Positions 9,400 through 18,356 of a stretch of DNA of 64,000 nucleotides are shown here, one piece after another. The notes under the pieces are model-generated. The model did not search any database, was not told where the DNA came from, and saw only the letters and a list, made by a program, of their open reading frames with translations. Numbering within the stretch: the first letter of the stretch is position 1; each line of letters begins with the position of its first letter. A program made the translations under genes and the position numbers. The stretch spans positions 4,300,001-4,364,000 of the forward strand of contig NZ_AP025592.1 in NCBI RefSeq assembly GCF_023169965.1, given 5' to 3'. The stretch is from Anaeromyxobacter paludicola. Its GTDB lineage: Bacteria; Myxococcota; Myxococcia; Myxococcales; Anaeromyxobacteraceae.

Positions 9400-10188
9400 A
9401 TGGCCTCCTCTCGACCGAACCCCCTGCTCAGCATCGAGGGGCTGAAGGCCCGCGTCGCCGACAAGGAGATCCTCCACGGGCTCGACCTCGTCGTCCGCCC
9501 GGGCGAGGTGCACGCCATCATGGGGCCGAACGGCTCCGGCAAGAGCACGCTGGCGCAGGTGCTCGCCGGGCGCGAGACCTACGAGGTGACCGGCGGCCGG
9601 GTGGCGCTCGACGGCGAGGACCTGCTCGGGCTCGGGCCGGAGCAGCGCGCCGCCAAGGGCGTGTTCCTCGCCTTCCAGTACCCGGTGGAGATCCCCGGCG
9701 TCGGGAACCTCTACTTCCTGCGCACCGCCCTCAACGCCCTGCGCCGGTCGCGCGGCGAGGAGGAGCTCGACGCGATGGACTTCCTCGCGCTCGCCAAGGA
9801 GAAGATGAAGCTCGTCGAGATGGATCCGGCCTTCATGTCCCGGTCGGTGAACGAGGGCTTCTCGGGCGGCGAGAAGAAGCGGAACGAGGTGCTGCAGATG
9901 GCGGTGCTCGAGCCGCGCCTCGCCATCCTCGACGAGACCGACTCCGGGCTCGACATCGACGCCCTCCGGGTGGTGGCCGGCGGCGTGAACGCGCTGCGCA
10001 GCCCCGACCGCGCGATGATCGTCATCACCCACTACCAGCGGCTGCTCGACTACATCGTCCCCGACTTCGTCCACGTGATGGCCGCCGGGCGCATCGTGAA
10101 GAGCGGCGGCCGCGAGCTCGCGCTCGAGCTCGAGGAGAAGGGCTACGCCGAGCTGCGGCGCGGCGGCCCGGCGGAGGTCCGGACGTGA
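9400..10188 (+). CDS. sufC: Fe-S assembly ATPase SufC
   Basis: A 262-residue ABC-type ATPase that drives the SufBC2D complex. Walker A is GPNGSGKST (about residue 45), the Q-loop lies in AFQYPVEIPG, the signature is FSGGEKKRNE and Walker B with the family-typical ending is LAILDETDSGLDID. The switch histidine is in IVITHYQRLLDY. The ATG at 9400 follows the sufB stop by two bases and its end overlaps the sufD start. There is no transmembrane domain, as expected for this non-transport ABC protein. Confidence 0.97.
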   Translation: MASSRPNPLLSIEGLKARVADKEILHGLDLVVRPGEVHAIMGPNGSGKSTLAQVLAGRETYEVTGGRVALDGEDLLGLGPEQRAAKGVFLAFQYPVEIPGVGNLYFLRTALNALRRSRGEEELDAMDFLALAKEKMKLVEMDPAFMSRSVNEGFSGGEKKRNEVLQMAVLEPRLAILDETDSGLDIDALRVVAGGVNALRSPDRAMIVITHYQRLLDYIVPDFVHVMAAGRIVKSGGRELALELEEKGYAELRRGGPAEVRT

Positions 10189-11489
10189 GCGCGTTCGTGG
10201 AGAGCGCGCGGGCGGCGCTGGAGGCGGGGCGGGCGCCTGGCGCGCCGGGCTGGCTCGCCGCGCTCCGGGCCGGCGCGGCGGAGCGGTTCCTCTCGCAGGG
10301 GCTGCCGACCACCCGCCACGAGGAGTGGCGCTACACGAGCCTCGCCGGCCTCTCGCAGCTCGCGCTCTCGCACGAGCCGGCCCCGGCGGGCGGCGGGGAG
10401 GCCCGCCGCGACGGGCCCGGGCGGCTGCAGCTCGTCTTCCTCGACGGCGCCTTCCAGCCCGGCCGCTCCACGCTCGCCGAGCTCGCTCCCGGGCTGCGGG
10501 TCACGACCCTCGCCGCGGCGCTGGCCGAGCGGCCCGACCTCCTCGAGCCGCTCCTCGCCGCGGCGCCCTTCGCCGGGCACCCGTTCGGCGATCTCGCCGC
10601 GGCGCTCGCCCGCGACGGCGCGCTGGTGGAGGTCCCCGCCGGGCTCCGGCTCGACGCGCCGATCGAGCTCCTCTTCCTCCACTCCGCCGCGGCGCCGCGC
10701 GCCGCCCACTACCGCACCCTCGTGTCGCTCGGCGAGGGGAGCGCCCTCTCGCTGGTGGAGCGCCACGCCCACTTCGGCGGCGGGGCCGCCCCCACGCTCA
10801 CCAACTCGCTCGTGGAGGTGCGCGCCGGCGCGGGCGCCGCGCTCGAGCACCTGCGCGTGCAGGAGGAGGGGCCGGCGGCGTTCCACGTCGGCCTCCTCGC
10901 GGTGTCGCAGGCGGCGCGGAGCCGGGTGGCGAGCCGCTCGGTCGCGCTCGGCGGCGCCGTCTCGCGCGTCGAGACCCGGGCGGCGCTCGAGGGCGAGGAG
11001 GCCGAGTGCGTCCTCGACGGCCTCTACCTCGGCGCGGGCCGGCAGGTGCTCGATCAGGTGGTCCACCTCGATCACGCGAGCCCCCGCTGCACCAGCCGCG
11101 AGCGCTTCAAGGGCATCCTCGACGGCGAGGCGCGCGGCGTCTTCTCCGGCCGGATCAAGGTACGGGAGGGGGCCCAGCGGACCGACGCCGATCAGGTGAG
11201 CTCCTCGCTGCTCCTGTCCGACGACGCCCAGGCCGACGCCCGGCCGCAGCTGGAGATCCTCGCCGACGACGTGAAGTGCTCCCACGGCGGCGCCATCGGC
11301 CAGCTCTCGGAGGAGGCGCTCTTCTACCTGCGCTCCCGCGGGATCGGGCGCGAGGCGGCGCGGGCGCTGCTCACCTACGCCTTCGCGAGCGAGCTCGTGG
11401 AGCGCGTGCCCGCCCCGCTGCGCCCCGCCCTGCGGCGGACCGTGGCGGCGCGGCTGCCGGGCGGGGCCCTCCTCGCCGAGGCGGCCTGA
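10185..11489 (+). CDS. sufD: Fe-S assembly protein SufD
   Basis: A 434-residue SufD, the SufB paralogue that completes the SufBC2D scaffold complex. The N terminus carries TRHEEWRYTSL, typical of SufD; the beta-helix core follows; the C-terminal region has VHLDHASPRCTSRERFKGIL and KCSHGGAIGQLSEEALFYLR, which contains the histidine (in SHGG) implicated in cluster assembly in characterised SufD. Translation begins at a GTG that overlaps the sufC stop by four bases, indicating translational coupling. The N-terminal ~100 residues are more Ala-rich than in enteric SufD but the length is ordinary. Confidence 0.95.
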   Translation: MSAFVESARAALEAGRAPGAPGWLAALRAGAAERFLSQGLPTTRHEEWRYTSLAGLSQLALSHEPAPAGGGEARRDGPGRLQLVFLDGAFQPGRSTLAELAPGLRVTTLAAALAERPDLLEPLLAAAPFAGHPFGDLAAALARDGALVEVPAGLRLDAPIELLFLHSAAAPRAAHYRTLVSLGEGSALSLVERHAHFGGGAAPTLTNSLVEVRAGAGAALEHLRVQEEGPAAFHVGLLAVSQAARSRVASRSVALGGAVSRVETRAALEGEEAECVLDGLYLGAGRQVLDQVVHLDHASPRCTSRERFKGILDGEARGVFSGRIKVREGAQRTDADQVSSSLLLSDDAQADARPQLEILADDVKCSHGGAIGQLSEEALFYLRSRGIGREAARALLTYAFASELVERVPAPLRPALRRTVAARLPGGALLAEAA

Positions 11490-11490
11490 C

Positions 11491-12741
11491 ATGGGCGCCC
11501 CCGAGCTCAGGCCCATGCCGGGCGCCTTCGACGTCGAGCGGATCCGCCGCGACTTCCCCATCCTGGCGAGGCCGGTCCACGACAAGCCCCTCGTCTACCT
11601 CGACAACGCCGCCACCACCCAGAAGCCGCGGGCGGTGCTGGAGCGGATCGCCCGCTACTACGAGGAGGAGAACGCCAACGTCCACCGCGGGGTGCACCTC
11701 CTCTCGGAGCGGGCCACCGCCGCCTACGAGGGGGCGCGGGCGCGGGTGGCGCGCTTCCTCGGCGCGGCCGATCCGCGCGAGATCGTCCTCGTCCGCGGGA
11801 CCACCGAGGCGATCAACCTGGTGGCCCAGACCTTCGGCCGGGCGCGGGTGGGCGCGGGCGACGAGGTGCTCGTCACCGGCCTCGAGCACCACTCCAACAT
11901 CGTCCCCTGGCAGATGCTCTGCCAGGAGAAGGGGGCCACCCTGAAGGTGGTCCCGGTGAGCGACGCCGGCGACATCGACCTCGCCGACGTGGAGCGGCTC
12001 CTCTCGCCGCGCACCCGGCTCCTCGCGCTCGCGCACGTGTCGAACGCCCTCGGCACCGTCAACCCGGTCCGCGAGGCGGTGGCGCTGGCCCACGCGCGCG
12101 GCGTGCCGGTGCTGGTGGACGGCGCCCAGGGCGCGCCGCACCTGCCGGTGGACGTCCGCGAGCTGGGCTGCGACTTCTACGCCTTCTCCGGCCACAAGGT
12201 GTACGGCCCCACGGGCGTGGGCGCGCTCTTCGGGCGGCTCGAGCACCTCGAGGCGATGCCCCCGTGGCAGGGCGGCGGCGACATGATCCTCTCGGTCTCC
12301 TTCGAGCGGACCGTCTACAACCGCGTCCCCTACAAGTTCGAGGCGGGCACGCCGAACATGGGCGGCGCGGCCGGCCTGGCGGCGGCCCTCGACTGGCTGG
12401 AGGGCGTCGGCCCCGAGGCGCTCCTCGCCCACGAGCGCGACCTCGCCGCCTACGCGGCCGAGCGGCTCGCGGCGGTCCCCGGGGTCGAGCTGGTGGGCAC
12501 GCCGCGCGAGCGGGCCGGCGTGGTCTCCTTCGTCATGGACGACGTCCACCCCCACGACATCGGCACCATCCTCGACCGCGAGGGGGTGGCCATCCGCACC
12601 GGCCACCACTGCGCCCAGCCGCTCATGGCCCGCTTCGGCGTCGCCGCCACGGCGCGCGCCTCGTTCGCCGCTTACAACACCCGCGCCGAGGTGGACGCGC
12701 TGGTGCGCGGCCTCGAGCAGGTGAAGAGGATGCTCGGATGA
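11491..12741 (+). CDS. sufS: Cysteine desulfurase SufS
   Basis: A 416-residue group II PLP-dependent cysteine desulfurase that supplies sulfur to the Suf scaffold. Seen in the sequence: N-terminal VYLDNAATTQKP, EHHSNIVPW, the cofactor-binding lysine in FSGHKVYGPTG and the catalytic cysteine in RTGHHCAQPLM. The downstream partner is SufU rather than SufE. The start codon at 11491 lies one base after the sufD stop. An alternative internal ATG (residue 9, MPGAFDVERIRRDFP) is possible and would remove eight residues. Confidence 0.96.
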   Translation: MGAPELRPMPGAFDVERIRRDFPILARPVHDKPLVYLDNAATTQKPRAVLERIARYYEEENANVHRGVHLLSERATAAYEGARARVARFLGAADPREIVLVRGTTEAINLVAQTFGRARVGAGDEVLVTGLEHHSNIVPWQMLCQEKGATLKVVPVSDAGDIDLADVERLLSPRTRLLALAHVSNALGTVNPVREAVALAHARGVPVLVDGAQGAPHLPVDVRELGCDFYAFSGHKVYGPTGVGALFGRLEHLEAMPPWQGGGDMILSVSFERTVYNRVPYKFEAGTPNMGGAAGLAAALDWLEGVGPEALLAHERDLAAYAAERLAAVPGVELVGTPRERAGVVSFVMDDVHPHDIGTILDREGVAIRTGHHCAQPLMARFGVAATARASFAAYNTRAEVDALVRGLEQVKRMLG

Positions 12742-13190
12742 GCTCGGAGCTGGGCGATCTCTACCAGGAGGTGATCCTGGACCACGGGCGCCACCCGCGG
12801 AACTTCCACAAGCTCGAGGGGGCGCGGTCGGCCGAGGGGCTGAACCCGCTCTGCGGCGACCACTTCACCCTCTACGTGCGGCTCGACGGCGAGCGGATCG
12901 CCGACCTCGCCTTCGAGGGCTCGGGCTGCGCCATCTCCAAGGCGAGCGCCTCGCTCATGACCCAGGCGGTCAAGGGCAAGACGCGGGCCGAGGCCGAGGA
13001 GCTCTTCCACCGCTTCCACACCCTCGTGACCGAGGGGCCGGAGAAGGCGCGCGCGAGCGAGCTCGGGAAGCTGGCCGCGCTCTCCGGCGTCTGCGAGTTC
13101 CCCACGCGCGTGAAGTGCGCCTCGCTCGTCTGGCACACCCTCCACTCGGTCATCGAGGGCCAGGGCGAGACGGTGGTGACGACGGAGTAG
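12738..13190 (+). CDS. sufU: SufU, sulfur-transfer partner of SufS
   Basis: A 150-residue member of the IscU/SufU fold family. The zinc/sulfur ligands typical of SufU are present: Cys and Asp in NPLCGDHF, Cys in FEGSGCAISKAS, and Cys in TRVKCASLVWHTL. The insert between the second and third ligand positions, including TEGPEKARASELGKLAALSG, is the feature that separates zinc-binding SufU from scaffold-type IscU. In characterised systems SufU accepts persulfide sulfur from SufS. It overlaps the sufS stop by four bases (ATGA). Confidence 0.93.
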   Translation: MSSELGDLYQEVILDHGRHPRNFHKLEGARSAEGLNPLCGDHFTLYVRLDGERIADLAFEGSGCAISKASASLMTQAVKGKTRAEAEELFHRFHTLVTEGPEKARASELGKLAALSGVCEFPTRVKCASLVWHTLHSVIEGQGETVVTTE

Positions 13191-13192
13191 CC

Positions 13193-13756
13193 ATGCCTCG
13201 ACACGAACCGGTCTCCCTGACCCGCGACGTCGAGGCGGTGCACATCCCGAGCGGCGAGCGCGGCGTGCTCGCGCAGGGGTCGTGGGTGGTGGTCCAGCAG
13301 ACGCTCGGGGGCGACGTCACGGTGCTCGCCGAGCGCGGGGGGCTCGCCCGCATCGCCCAGGCCGACGCCGACGCGCTCGGCCCCGAGTACGCCGACCTGG
13401 CGCGGAAGGCGGCCGAGGCCGGCGCGGCGCGGCTCTCCGGCGACTTCGACGAGGCGAGGGTCTGGGAGCAGCTCGGGACCGTCTTCGACCCCGAGATCCC
13501 GGCCAGCATCGTCGAGCTCGGGCTGGTGTACCTGGTGGCGAGCGAGCCGCTCCCGGAGGGCGGGCACCAGGTGCTGGTGCGGATGACGCTCACCGCCCCC
13601 GGCTGCGGGGTCGGGCCGATGCTGCTCGACGACGTGCAGCGCAAGGTGCTGGCCGTGCCCGGGGTGCGGAGCGCGGACGTGCAGCTCGTCTTCGACCCTC
13701 CCTGGGATCAGTCGATGATGAGCGAGGCGGCGAAGCTGCAGCTCGGCCTCATGTGA
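13193..13756 (+). CDS. sufT: Putative Fe-S cluster maturation protein SufT
   Basis: A 187-residue SufT. The N-terminal ~80 residues (EAVHIPSGERGVLAQGSWVVVQQTLGG) are the SufT-specific part; the remainder is a DUF59/MIP18-type domain with the FDPEIPASIVELGLVY and MTLTAPGCGVGPML motifs, the latter carrying the conserved cysteine, and DPPWDQSMMSEAAK near the end. The family is linked to maturation of Fe-S proteins under high demand. It begins two bases after sufU, ends the suf operon, and overlaps the convergent gene at 13749-14078 by eight bases. Confidence 0.93.
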   Translation: MPRHEPVSLTRDVEAVHIPSGERGVLAQGSWVVVQQTLGGDVTVLAERGGLARIAQADADALGPEYADLARKAAEAGAARLSGDFDEARVWEQLGTVFDPEIPASIVELGLVYLVASEPLPEGGHQVLVRMTLTAPGCGVGPMLLDDVQRKVLAVPGVRSADVQLVFDPPWDQSMMSEAAKLQLGLM

Positions 13757-14078
13757 CGGCCGCCGGGGGCTCGCCGGCGCCCGGGCGCCAGCCGCCCTCC
13801 GGCCAGAGCCGGGTGGTCTGCAGCTCGCAGGGGAACCGGTCCTCGAAGTCCCGGATCTCGTCGAGCGTCACCCACTCGAGCGTCACCGCGCAGGCCGCGC
13901 CGCTGAAGGGCGTCGCCGCCTCGAGCCGCGCGCCCACGCCGTGGGCGCTCGCCCACCGCACGATCTCGCCCAGCTCCGCCGAGCCGGGGGGGAGCTCCCG
14001 CGCGAAGTGGGCCGAGAAGATGAAGACGTCCCCGTGCGGGACGGGGCGGACCGGGTGGGCGAGGATGAGCTCGGGCAT
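13749..14078 (-). CDS. Hypothetical protein
   Basis: A 109-residue soluble protein I do not recognise. It begins MPELILAHPVRPVPHGDVFIF and contains AVTLEWVTLDEIRDFEDRFP, suggesting a small alpha/beta domain. GGGAGA five bases before ATG 14076-14078 supports this start over one seven codons upstream. It is convergent with sufT (8-base overlap). Overlapping minus-strand frames at 13708-13956 and 13883-14251 look like composition shadows of it. Confidence 0.6.
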   Translation of the reverse strand: MPELILAHPVRPVPHGDVFIFSAHFARELPPGSAELGEIVRWASAHGVGARLEAATPFSGAACAVTLEWVTLDEIRDFEDRFPCELQTTRLWPEGGWRPGAGEPPAAVT

Positions 14079-14304
14079 GCGTTCTCCCAGACTCGACACG
14101 ATGTGTGGGTCGAGGTGGGCCGCGCCTTGACGGTCGTCAGCGCCCGACCGCCCGCCCCGAGTTTGCCGGCCGGCGCGCCCCGGCGCGGCTCGGCCCTCCG
14201 GGCGAGCGAGCGCTCCGCGCGGGGCGGCGCGTCACCCACCGTCACGCACATCGAGGCACCCCGGATGCAGATCCGCCGGCGACCGCGTGGTAAGGATCGG
14301 GGAC

Positions 14305-15087
14305 GTGAAGCGGCTCCTCCACTACCTCACGGCCATCCTCACCGTCGGCGTGCTGCTCCTCGCCGGGGCGGGGCTGGCGCTGCGGCTCACGCGGGGGAGC
14401 TACAGCGAGCCCATCGCCATCGCCCCGGAGGTGCTCGGGGCGCGCAGCGCCGGCGGCATCTGGCTCTTCGCGGCGCGGGCGGGGAAGAAGGTGGTGCTCT
14501 TCGACACCGGCGTCGACCCGGACGGCCGGCCGGTGGACGGGATCCTGCACGCCCTCGGCGCGAAGCGCGAGGACGTGGCCGACGTCTTCCTCACCCACGG
14601 CCACGCCGACCACACCGGCGCCGTGCACCTCTTCCCGAACGCGCGGGTCCACGGCGGCGCCGCCGACGTGGACCTGGCGGCGGGCAAGGAGACCGGGGGA
14701 GCCTCGCTGGTCTCCCGGCTCATCGGGGTGGTCCTCCCGCCCACCCCGGCGCGGATCACCGACCCGATGGCCGGCTCCCGGGTGGTGGCGGTGGGAGACG
14801 GCAAGAACGTGGTGGCGCTCCCGGTCCCCGGTCACACCGCGGGCTCCTACGCGTACGTGTACCAGGGGGTGCTCTTCGCCGGGGACGTGGTCTGGTACGG
14901 CGAGGGCCGGCTCGGGCCCACGCCGCGCCCGTTCGAGCGGCGCCCCGACCAGAGCCGCAAGGGCATCCTCTCGCTCGCGTCGGCGGTGGAGGATCGCGAG
15001 GTCGAGGTGGTCTGCACCTCCCATGGCGGCTGCACGCCGGGCGGGGAGGGGAAGCGGCTCCTGCGGCAGCTGGCGGCGCGGCTGTAG
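14305..15087 (+). CDS. Membrane-anchored metallo-beta-lactamase-fold hydrolase
   Basis: A 260-residue MBL-fold protein. An N-terminal hydrophobic helix (LTAILTVGVLLLAGAGLALRL) suggests membrane anchoring or export. The metal-binding signature is THGHADHTG, followed by the second histidine in VPGHTAGSY, the bridging Asp in LFAGDVVWY and the last His in CTSHGG. Substrate is not predictable; the group includes glyoxalase II-like and N-acyl-homoserine-lactonase-like enzymes. GTG at 14305 is favoured because AAGGA lies eight bases upstream; a GTG 18 bases earlier is the alternative. The gene is monocistronic and convergent with the HlyD-type gene (one base between them). Confidence 0.82.
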   Translation: MKRLLHYLTAILTVGVLLLAGAGLALRLTRGSYSEPIAIAPEVLGARSAGGIWLFAARAGKKVVLFDTGVDPDGRPVDGILHALGAKREDVADVFLTHGHADHTGAVHLFPNARVHGGAADVDLAAGKETGGASLVSRLIGVVLPPTPARITDPMAGSRVVAVGDGKNVVALPVPGHTAGSYAYVYQGVLFAGDVVWYGEGRLGPTPRPFERRPDQSRKGILSLASAVEDREVEVVCTSHGGCTPGGEGKRLLRQLAARL

Positions 15088-15088
15088 C

Positions 15089-15988
15089 TCAGCGCTGCGC
15101 GCGGTCGGGCGGGCTCATCGCGAGGGCCGGCTGGCCGGCGCCCGGTCGGACCGTCACCGTGCACGTCATCCCGGCCGCGAGCGCGGCCACCTCCGCGGCC
15201 GGGTCGAGCGCGATGCGCACCGGGATGCGCTGGGCGAGCCGGACCCAGTGGAAGGTCGGGTTCACGTTGGAGAGGAGCCCCTCCACCTCCGGCTCGCCGA
15301 TGGCGCGGGCGATGCTGGCCACGCGCCCGCGGAGGCGCTGGCCGCCGCTCATCAGCCGGACGTCCACCGGCGCGCCCACCTGCACGCCCGCGAGCTTGGT
15401 CTCCTCGAAGTAGCCCTCCACCCGGAACGACCGCGCGTCCACCACCGCCAGCATGGGGTGGCCGGCCACGGCGTAGCTGCCGGGGTGGACGCCGAGGTTG
15501 GTCACGTAACCGTCGGCCGGCGCGCGGACGCGGGTGCGCTCGAGGTCGAGCTCGGCGGACGCCAGCGCCGCCTCCGCCTGCTGCTCGCGCGCCTCCGCGG
15601 CATCCGCGGCCGCCCGCGCCGCTTGCCGGTTCTCGCTCGAGACCACGGTGCCGTCGAGCGAGGCGCGCCGGCTCGACTCGGCCCGTCGCAGCTCCCGGTC
15701 GGTCCGGGCCCCGGCGAGCGAGGCGCGGGCCTGCTTCACGGCGAGCCGGTACCGGGCCGCGTCGATGGTGAACAGCACGTCGCCTCGCCGGACCCGCTGG
15801 TTGTCCGCGACGGGGACCTCCACCACCTGTCCGCCGACGTCCGGCGCGACCTGGATCACGTCGGCCCGGACGCGGGCGTCTCGCGTCCACGGTGCGTACA
15901 TGTAGCGGACCCAGAGGGCGTGGCCGGCGAGCGAGGCGACGGCCAGCACGGCGAGGGTGAGGGCGGGGCGGAGCAGGGTCTTCCACAT
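15089..15988 (-). CDS. HlyD/EmrA-family efflux periplasmic adaptor
   Basis: A 299-residue membrane-fusion protein that would bridge the FUSC pump and the outer-membrane channel encoded upstream. It has one N-terminal transmembrane helix (about residues 9-28), the TRDARVRADVIQVAPDVGGQV entry of the lipoyl half-motif, a coiled-coil hairpin (about 85-145, including DAAEAREQQAEAALASAEL), and the second half-motif TRVRAPADGYVTNLGVHPGSYV-like region. Layout matches AaeA/EmrA-type adaptors. It is the last gene of the operon, 18 bases after the DUF1656 gene. Confidence 0.92.
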   Translation of the reverse strand: MWKTLLRPALTLAVLAVASLAGHALWVRYMYAPWTRDARVRADVIQVAPDVGGQVVEVPVADNQRVRRGDVLFTIDAARYRLAVKQARASLAGARTDRELRRAESSRRASLDGTVVSSENRQAARAAADAAEAREQQAEAALASAELDLERTRVRAPADGYVTNLGVHPGSYAVAGHPMLAVVDARSFRVEGYFEETKLAGVQVGAPVDVRLMSGGQRLRGRVASIARAIGEPEVEGLLSNVNPTFHWVRLAQRIPVRIALDPAAEVAALAAGMTCTVTVRPGAGQPALAMSPPDRAQR

Positions 15989-16006
15989 GGCGCGAGGGTC
16001 CGGGGA

Positions 16007-16207
16007 TCAGCGGTAGATGGCGAGGCCCAGCAGGCCGAAGAGCGCGGTCAGCAGGGAGACCCGGAAGAGCCCCGGGTGCCAGACGAAGCGGTAGAGCCCG
16101 GCGCGGGCCAGCGCGCGGTCGAGGAGCCAGAAGGCGACGGCGGCGACGTGGAACGCGACGAGGAGGGTGGGGAGGAGCAGCCCGAAGAGCTCGATCTCAC
16201 GCGGCAT
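16007..16207 (-). CDS. DUF1656 (AaeX-like) small membrane protein
   Basis: A 66-residue protein starting MPREIELFGLLLPTLLVAF with two predicted transmembrane helices (about residues 7-28 and 46-63). DUF1656 proteins such as AaeX routinely sit between the pump and adaptor genes of AaeAB-like aromatic-acid efflux systems, exactly as here. The start overlaps the FUSC gene's end by 11 bases, suggesting coupled translation. Its mechanism is not known. Confidence 0.87.
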   Translation of the reverse strand: MPREIELFGLLLPTLLVAFHVAAVAFWLLDRALARAGLYRFVWHPGLFRVSLLTALFGLLGLAIYR

Positions 16208-18356
16208 GGCTCACCTCCGGCGCGAGCCGGGCGCTCGCCCCCTCGACGAGGGCCGCGGCGTGCTCGGCCACCGCGAGCTGCAGGAGCCAGAGGCTGGTGC
16301 GGAGCGACACCAGGGCGGCCCGCGGTCCGCTCACGGCCGCGGCGTCCACGCGCTCCCGGAGCCGCAGGAGGACGCCGAGCGCGCGCCCGGCCTCGTCCGG
16401 GTCCCTCGACTCGAGCGCTCCCGCGGCGCGATCCAGCGCGGTGTCGATCTGCCCCGCCCAGCCGCGGAGCGCCGCCCGCGCCCGCTGACCGCGCAGGGCG
16501 ATCACCGCGTGCCCGGCCTCGAGCACCGTCATCCCGCGGAGGACGCGCCGCTCGCGCTCCGCGGCGCCGGCGCCCGGCAGCTCCGCGAGCTGGAGCGTGA
16601 GGTCGCGCACCCCTGCCTCGAACCGGTGGCGCAGGTGCGAGCGCCGCGAGCCGAGCGCGGCGCGGACCTCGCGGGTGAGCGCCCGCTCCAGGCGCGCGGC
16701 CCGCCAGCGGCTGTCGGTGGGCAGGATCACCGCGAAGCTCACCAGCACCGCGACCATCCCGACCATGTTGGCGAGGATGCTGTTGACGATGGCCTCGACG
16801 TCGTACTGCGTCACGCCGGTGATCCGGATCGCGACGAAGATCATGGCCTGGTAGGGGAAGCCCAGCGGGGCCGTGGAGGGGCGCGAGGTCAGGTACCCGC
16901 CCAGGAGGAGGAACGGGGCGAGCCCCGCGGCGAGGAGCGGGAAGCCCTGCATCCTGGGGAGCACGAAGGTGGAGCAGACGAGGGCGGCCGCCAGGCCGAG
17001 GGCGTAGCCGGCCAGCTCCCGCCCCGCGGCGCGCAGCGGCATGGGCGCCCCGGCGAAGATGGCACAGCCCACCGCGGCGGCCACCGCGGCGTAGTTGCCG
17101 TCCGGCCACCCGGTGAGGATCCAGAGCGCGCAGACGGCGAGGAAGGTCACGGCAGCCCGGATCCCCGCGGCGGCCGCGCTGAGCGGATCCTGCCGGCGCC
17201 GGATCGGCCGGCTCGGCAGGGGGGGCCGGCCGGCGCGGGGCGCCTCGAGCTCGGCGTCGTGGCGGGCGAGCTCGCGCGCGTCGCGCAGGAGCTGCCGCAG
17301 CAGCGCGAGCACGCTGTCGAGCTCGAGGCGGTCCTCGGGCGAGGCGCCGGGGCCGAGCCGCGCGCGCGCCTCGTCCGCCGACGTCCCCCAGCGCCGCGCC
17401 AGGCCGGCGAGCCGCTCCGCGGCCGTGGCGGCCTCCCCCGCGGCCTCGGGCAGGCGCGCCGCGGAGCCGCGCAGCGCCGAGAGGAGCTGGTCGCCCAGCG
17501 GCTCCGCCGCCGCGAGGACGTCGCGGAGCCCGCGCGCGGCCAGATCCGCGCGCACCTGCTCGACCGCGCGGGCCGTGGTGGAGGCGATCATGAAGTAGCT
17601 GATGAACCCCTCGAGCCGCCGGGTGGCGGAGGGATCGGGGTCCTCGAAGGCGTGCCAGACCCTGACCGTCTCGAGGCGCATCGCGTCGCGCACGAAGTGC
17701 TGCTCGGCGACCTCGGCCTCGGAGCGCCGCCAGACGCCGGTGAGGCACGCCGAGGCGTACGCGCCGAAGTCCCGCACGGCGGCGCGCACGGCCTGGAGGA
17801 TCTCCTCGCGGGAACGGCCCGGGAACGCCACCGCGTTCGCCACGCCACCGCAGATCACCCCCAGGGAGACGGTCGTCAGCCGGTCGATGACGATGTCGAA
17901 GGTCTGGTCGGGCTGCGCGTAGGTCGCGAACGCCACGAGGCACGCCGTGTACCCGGAGAGCGCCCACCCGTACGCTTGCGAGCCGCGAAACCAGGCGGAG
18001 CCCGCGACGCAGGTGCCCGTCCAGATCGCCAGCCCGAGGATGACGAGATCCCGCTGCTGGGGGAAGAGGACCATCAGGAGCAGCGCGACGCCGGCGCCCA
18101 CCAGGGTCCCGAGCAGCCGGTAGAGGCTCTTCTCGAGGGAGAGGCTGGCCCGGGGGTTGGAGACGATGAGGGCGGTGAGCGCCGCCGAGGAGGGCGAGGC
18201 GAGATCGAGCCGCAGCGCGATCCAGAGCGCGAGGAGGCACGCCGCGAGGACGCGCAGCGCGTAGCCCCAGCACCGCGCCTCCTCGCCCGCGAACTCCGCC
18301 CACGCCCGGATCGCGGACGAGCGGAGGCCCGCGGTCCAGCTCGGTCGGGCCGGCAA
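16197..18356 (-). CDS. FUSC-family efflux pump (AaeB-like)
   Basis: A 719-residue inner-membrane protein of the fusaric acid resistance/aromatic acid exporter family. Two membrane bundles are visible, about residues 30-175 (YALRVAACLLALWIALRL-like start, then LYRLLGTLVGAGVALLLMVL) and about 385-530 (RAAVTFLAVCALWILTGWP, GYALGLAAALVCSTFVLP), each followed by a long soluble helical segment. The start is a TTG at 18356 immediately after the marR stop, with GAGGAG six bases upstream in the end of marR; no ATG or GTG is available nearby. In this family the pump works with an HlyD adaptor, here three genes on in the same operon. Confidence 0.9.
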   Translation of the reverse strand: MPARPSWTAGLRSSAIRAWAEFAGEEARCWGYALRVLAACLLALWIALRLDLASPSSAALTALIVSNPRASLSLEKSLYRLLGTLVGAGVALLLMVLFPQQRDLVILGLAIWTGTCVAGSAWFRGSQAYGWALSGYTACLVAFATYAQPDQTFDIVIDRLTTVSLGVICGGVANAVAFPGRSREEILQAVRAAVRDFGAYASACLTGVWRRSEAEVAEQHFVRDAMRLETVRVWHAFEDPDPSATRRLEGFISYFMIASTTARAVEQVRADLAARGLRDVLAAAEPLGDQLLSALRGSAARLPEAAGEAATAAERLAGLARRWGTSADEARARLGPGASPEDRLELDSVLALLRQLLRDARELARHDAELEAPRAGRPPLPSRPIRRRQDPLSAAAAGIRAAVTFLAVCALWILTGWPDGNYAAVAAAVGCAIFAGAPMPLRAAGRELAGYALGLAAALVCSTFVLPRMQGFPLLAAGLAPFLLLGGYLTSRPSTAPLGFPYQAMIFVAIRITGVTQYDVEAIVNSILANMVGMVAVLVSFAVILPTDSRWRAARLERALTREVRAALGSRRSHLRHRFEAGVRDLTLQLAELPGAGAAERERRVLRGMTVLEAGHAVIALRGQRARAALRGWAGQIDTALDRAAGALESRDPDEAGRALGVLLRLRERVDAAAVSGPRAALVSLRTSLWLLQLAVAEHAAALVEGASARLAPEVSHAA

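Noticed and set aside
13708-14251. Two further minus-strand frames around the small unknown gene after sufT
   Set aside because: Both are Arg/Pro-rich and overlap the better-supported 109-residue frame, which has a ribosome binding site.
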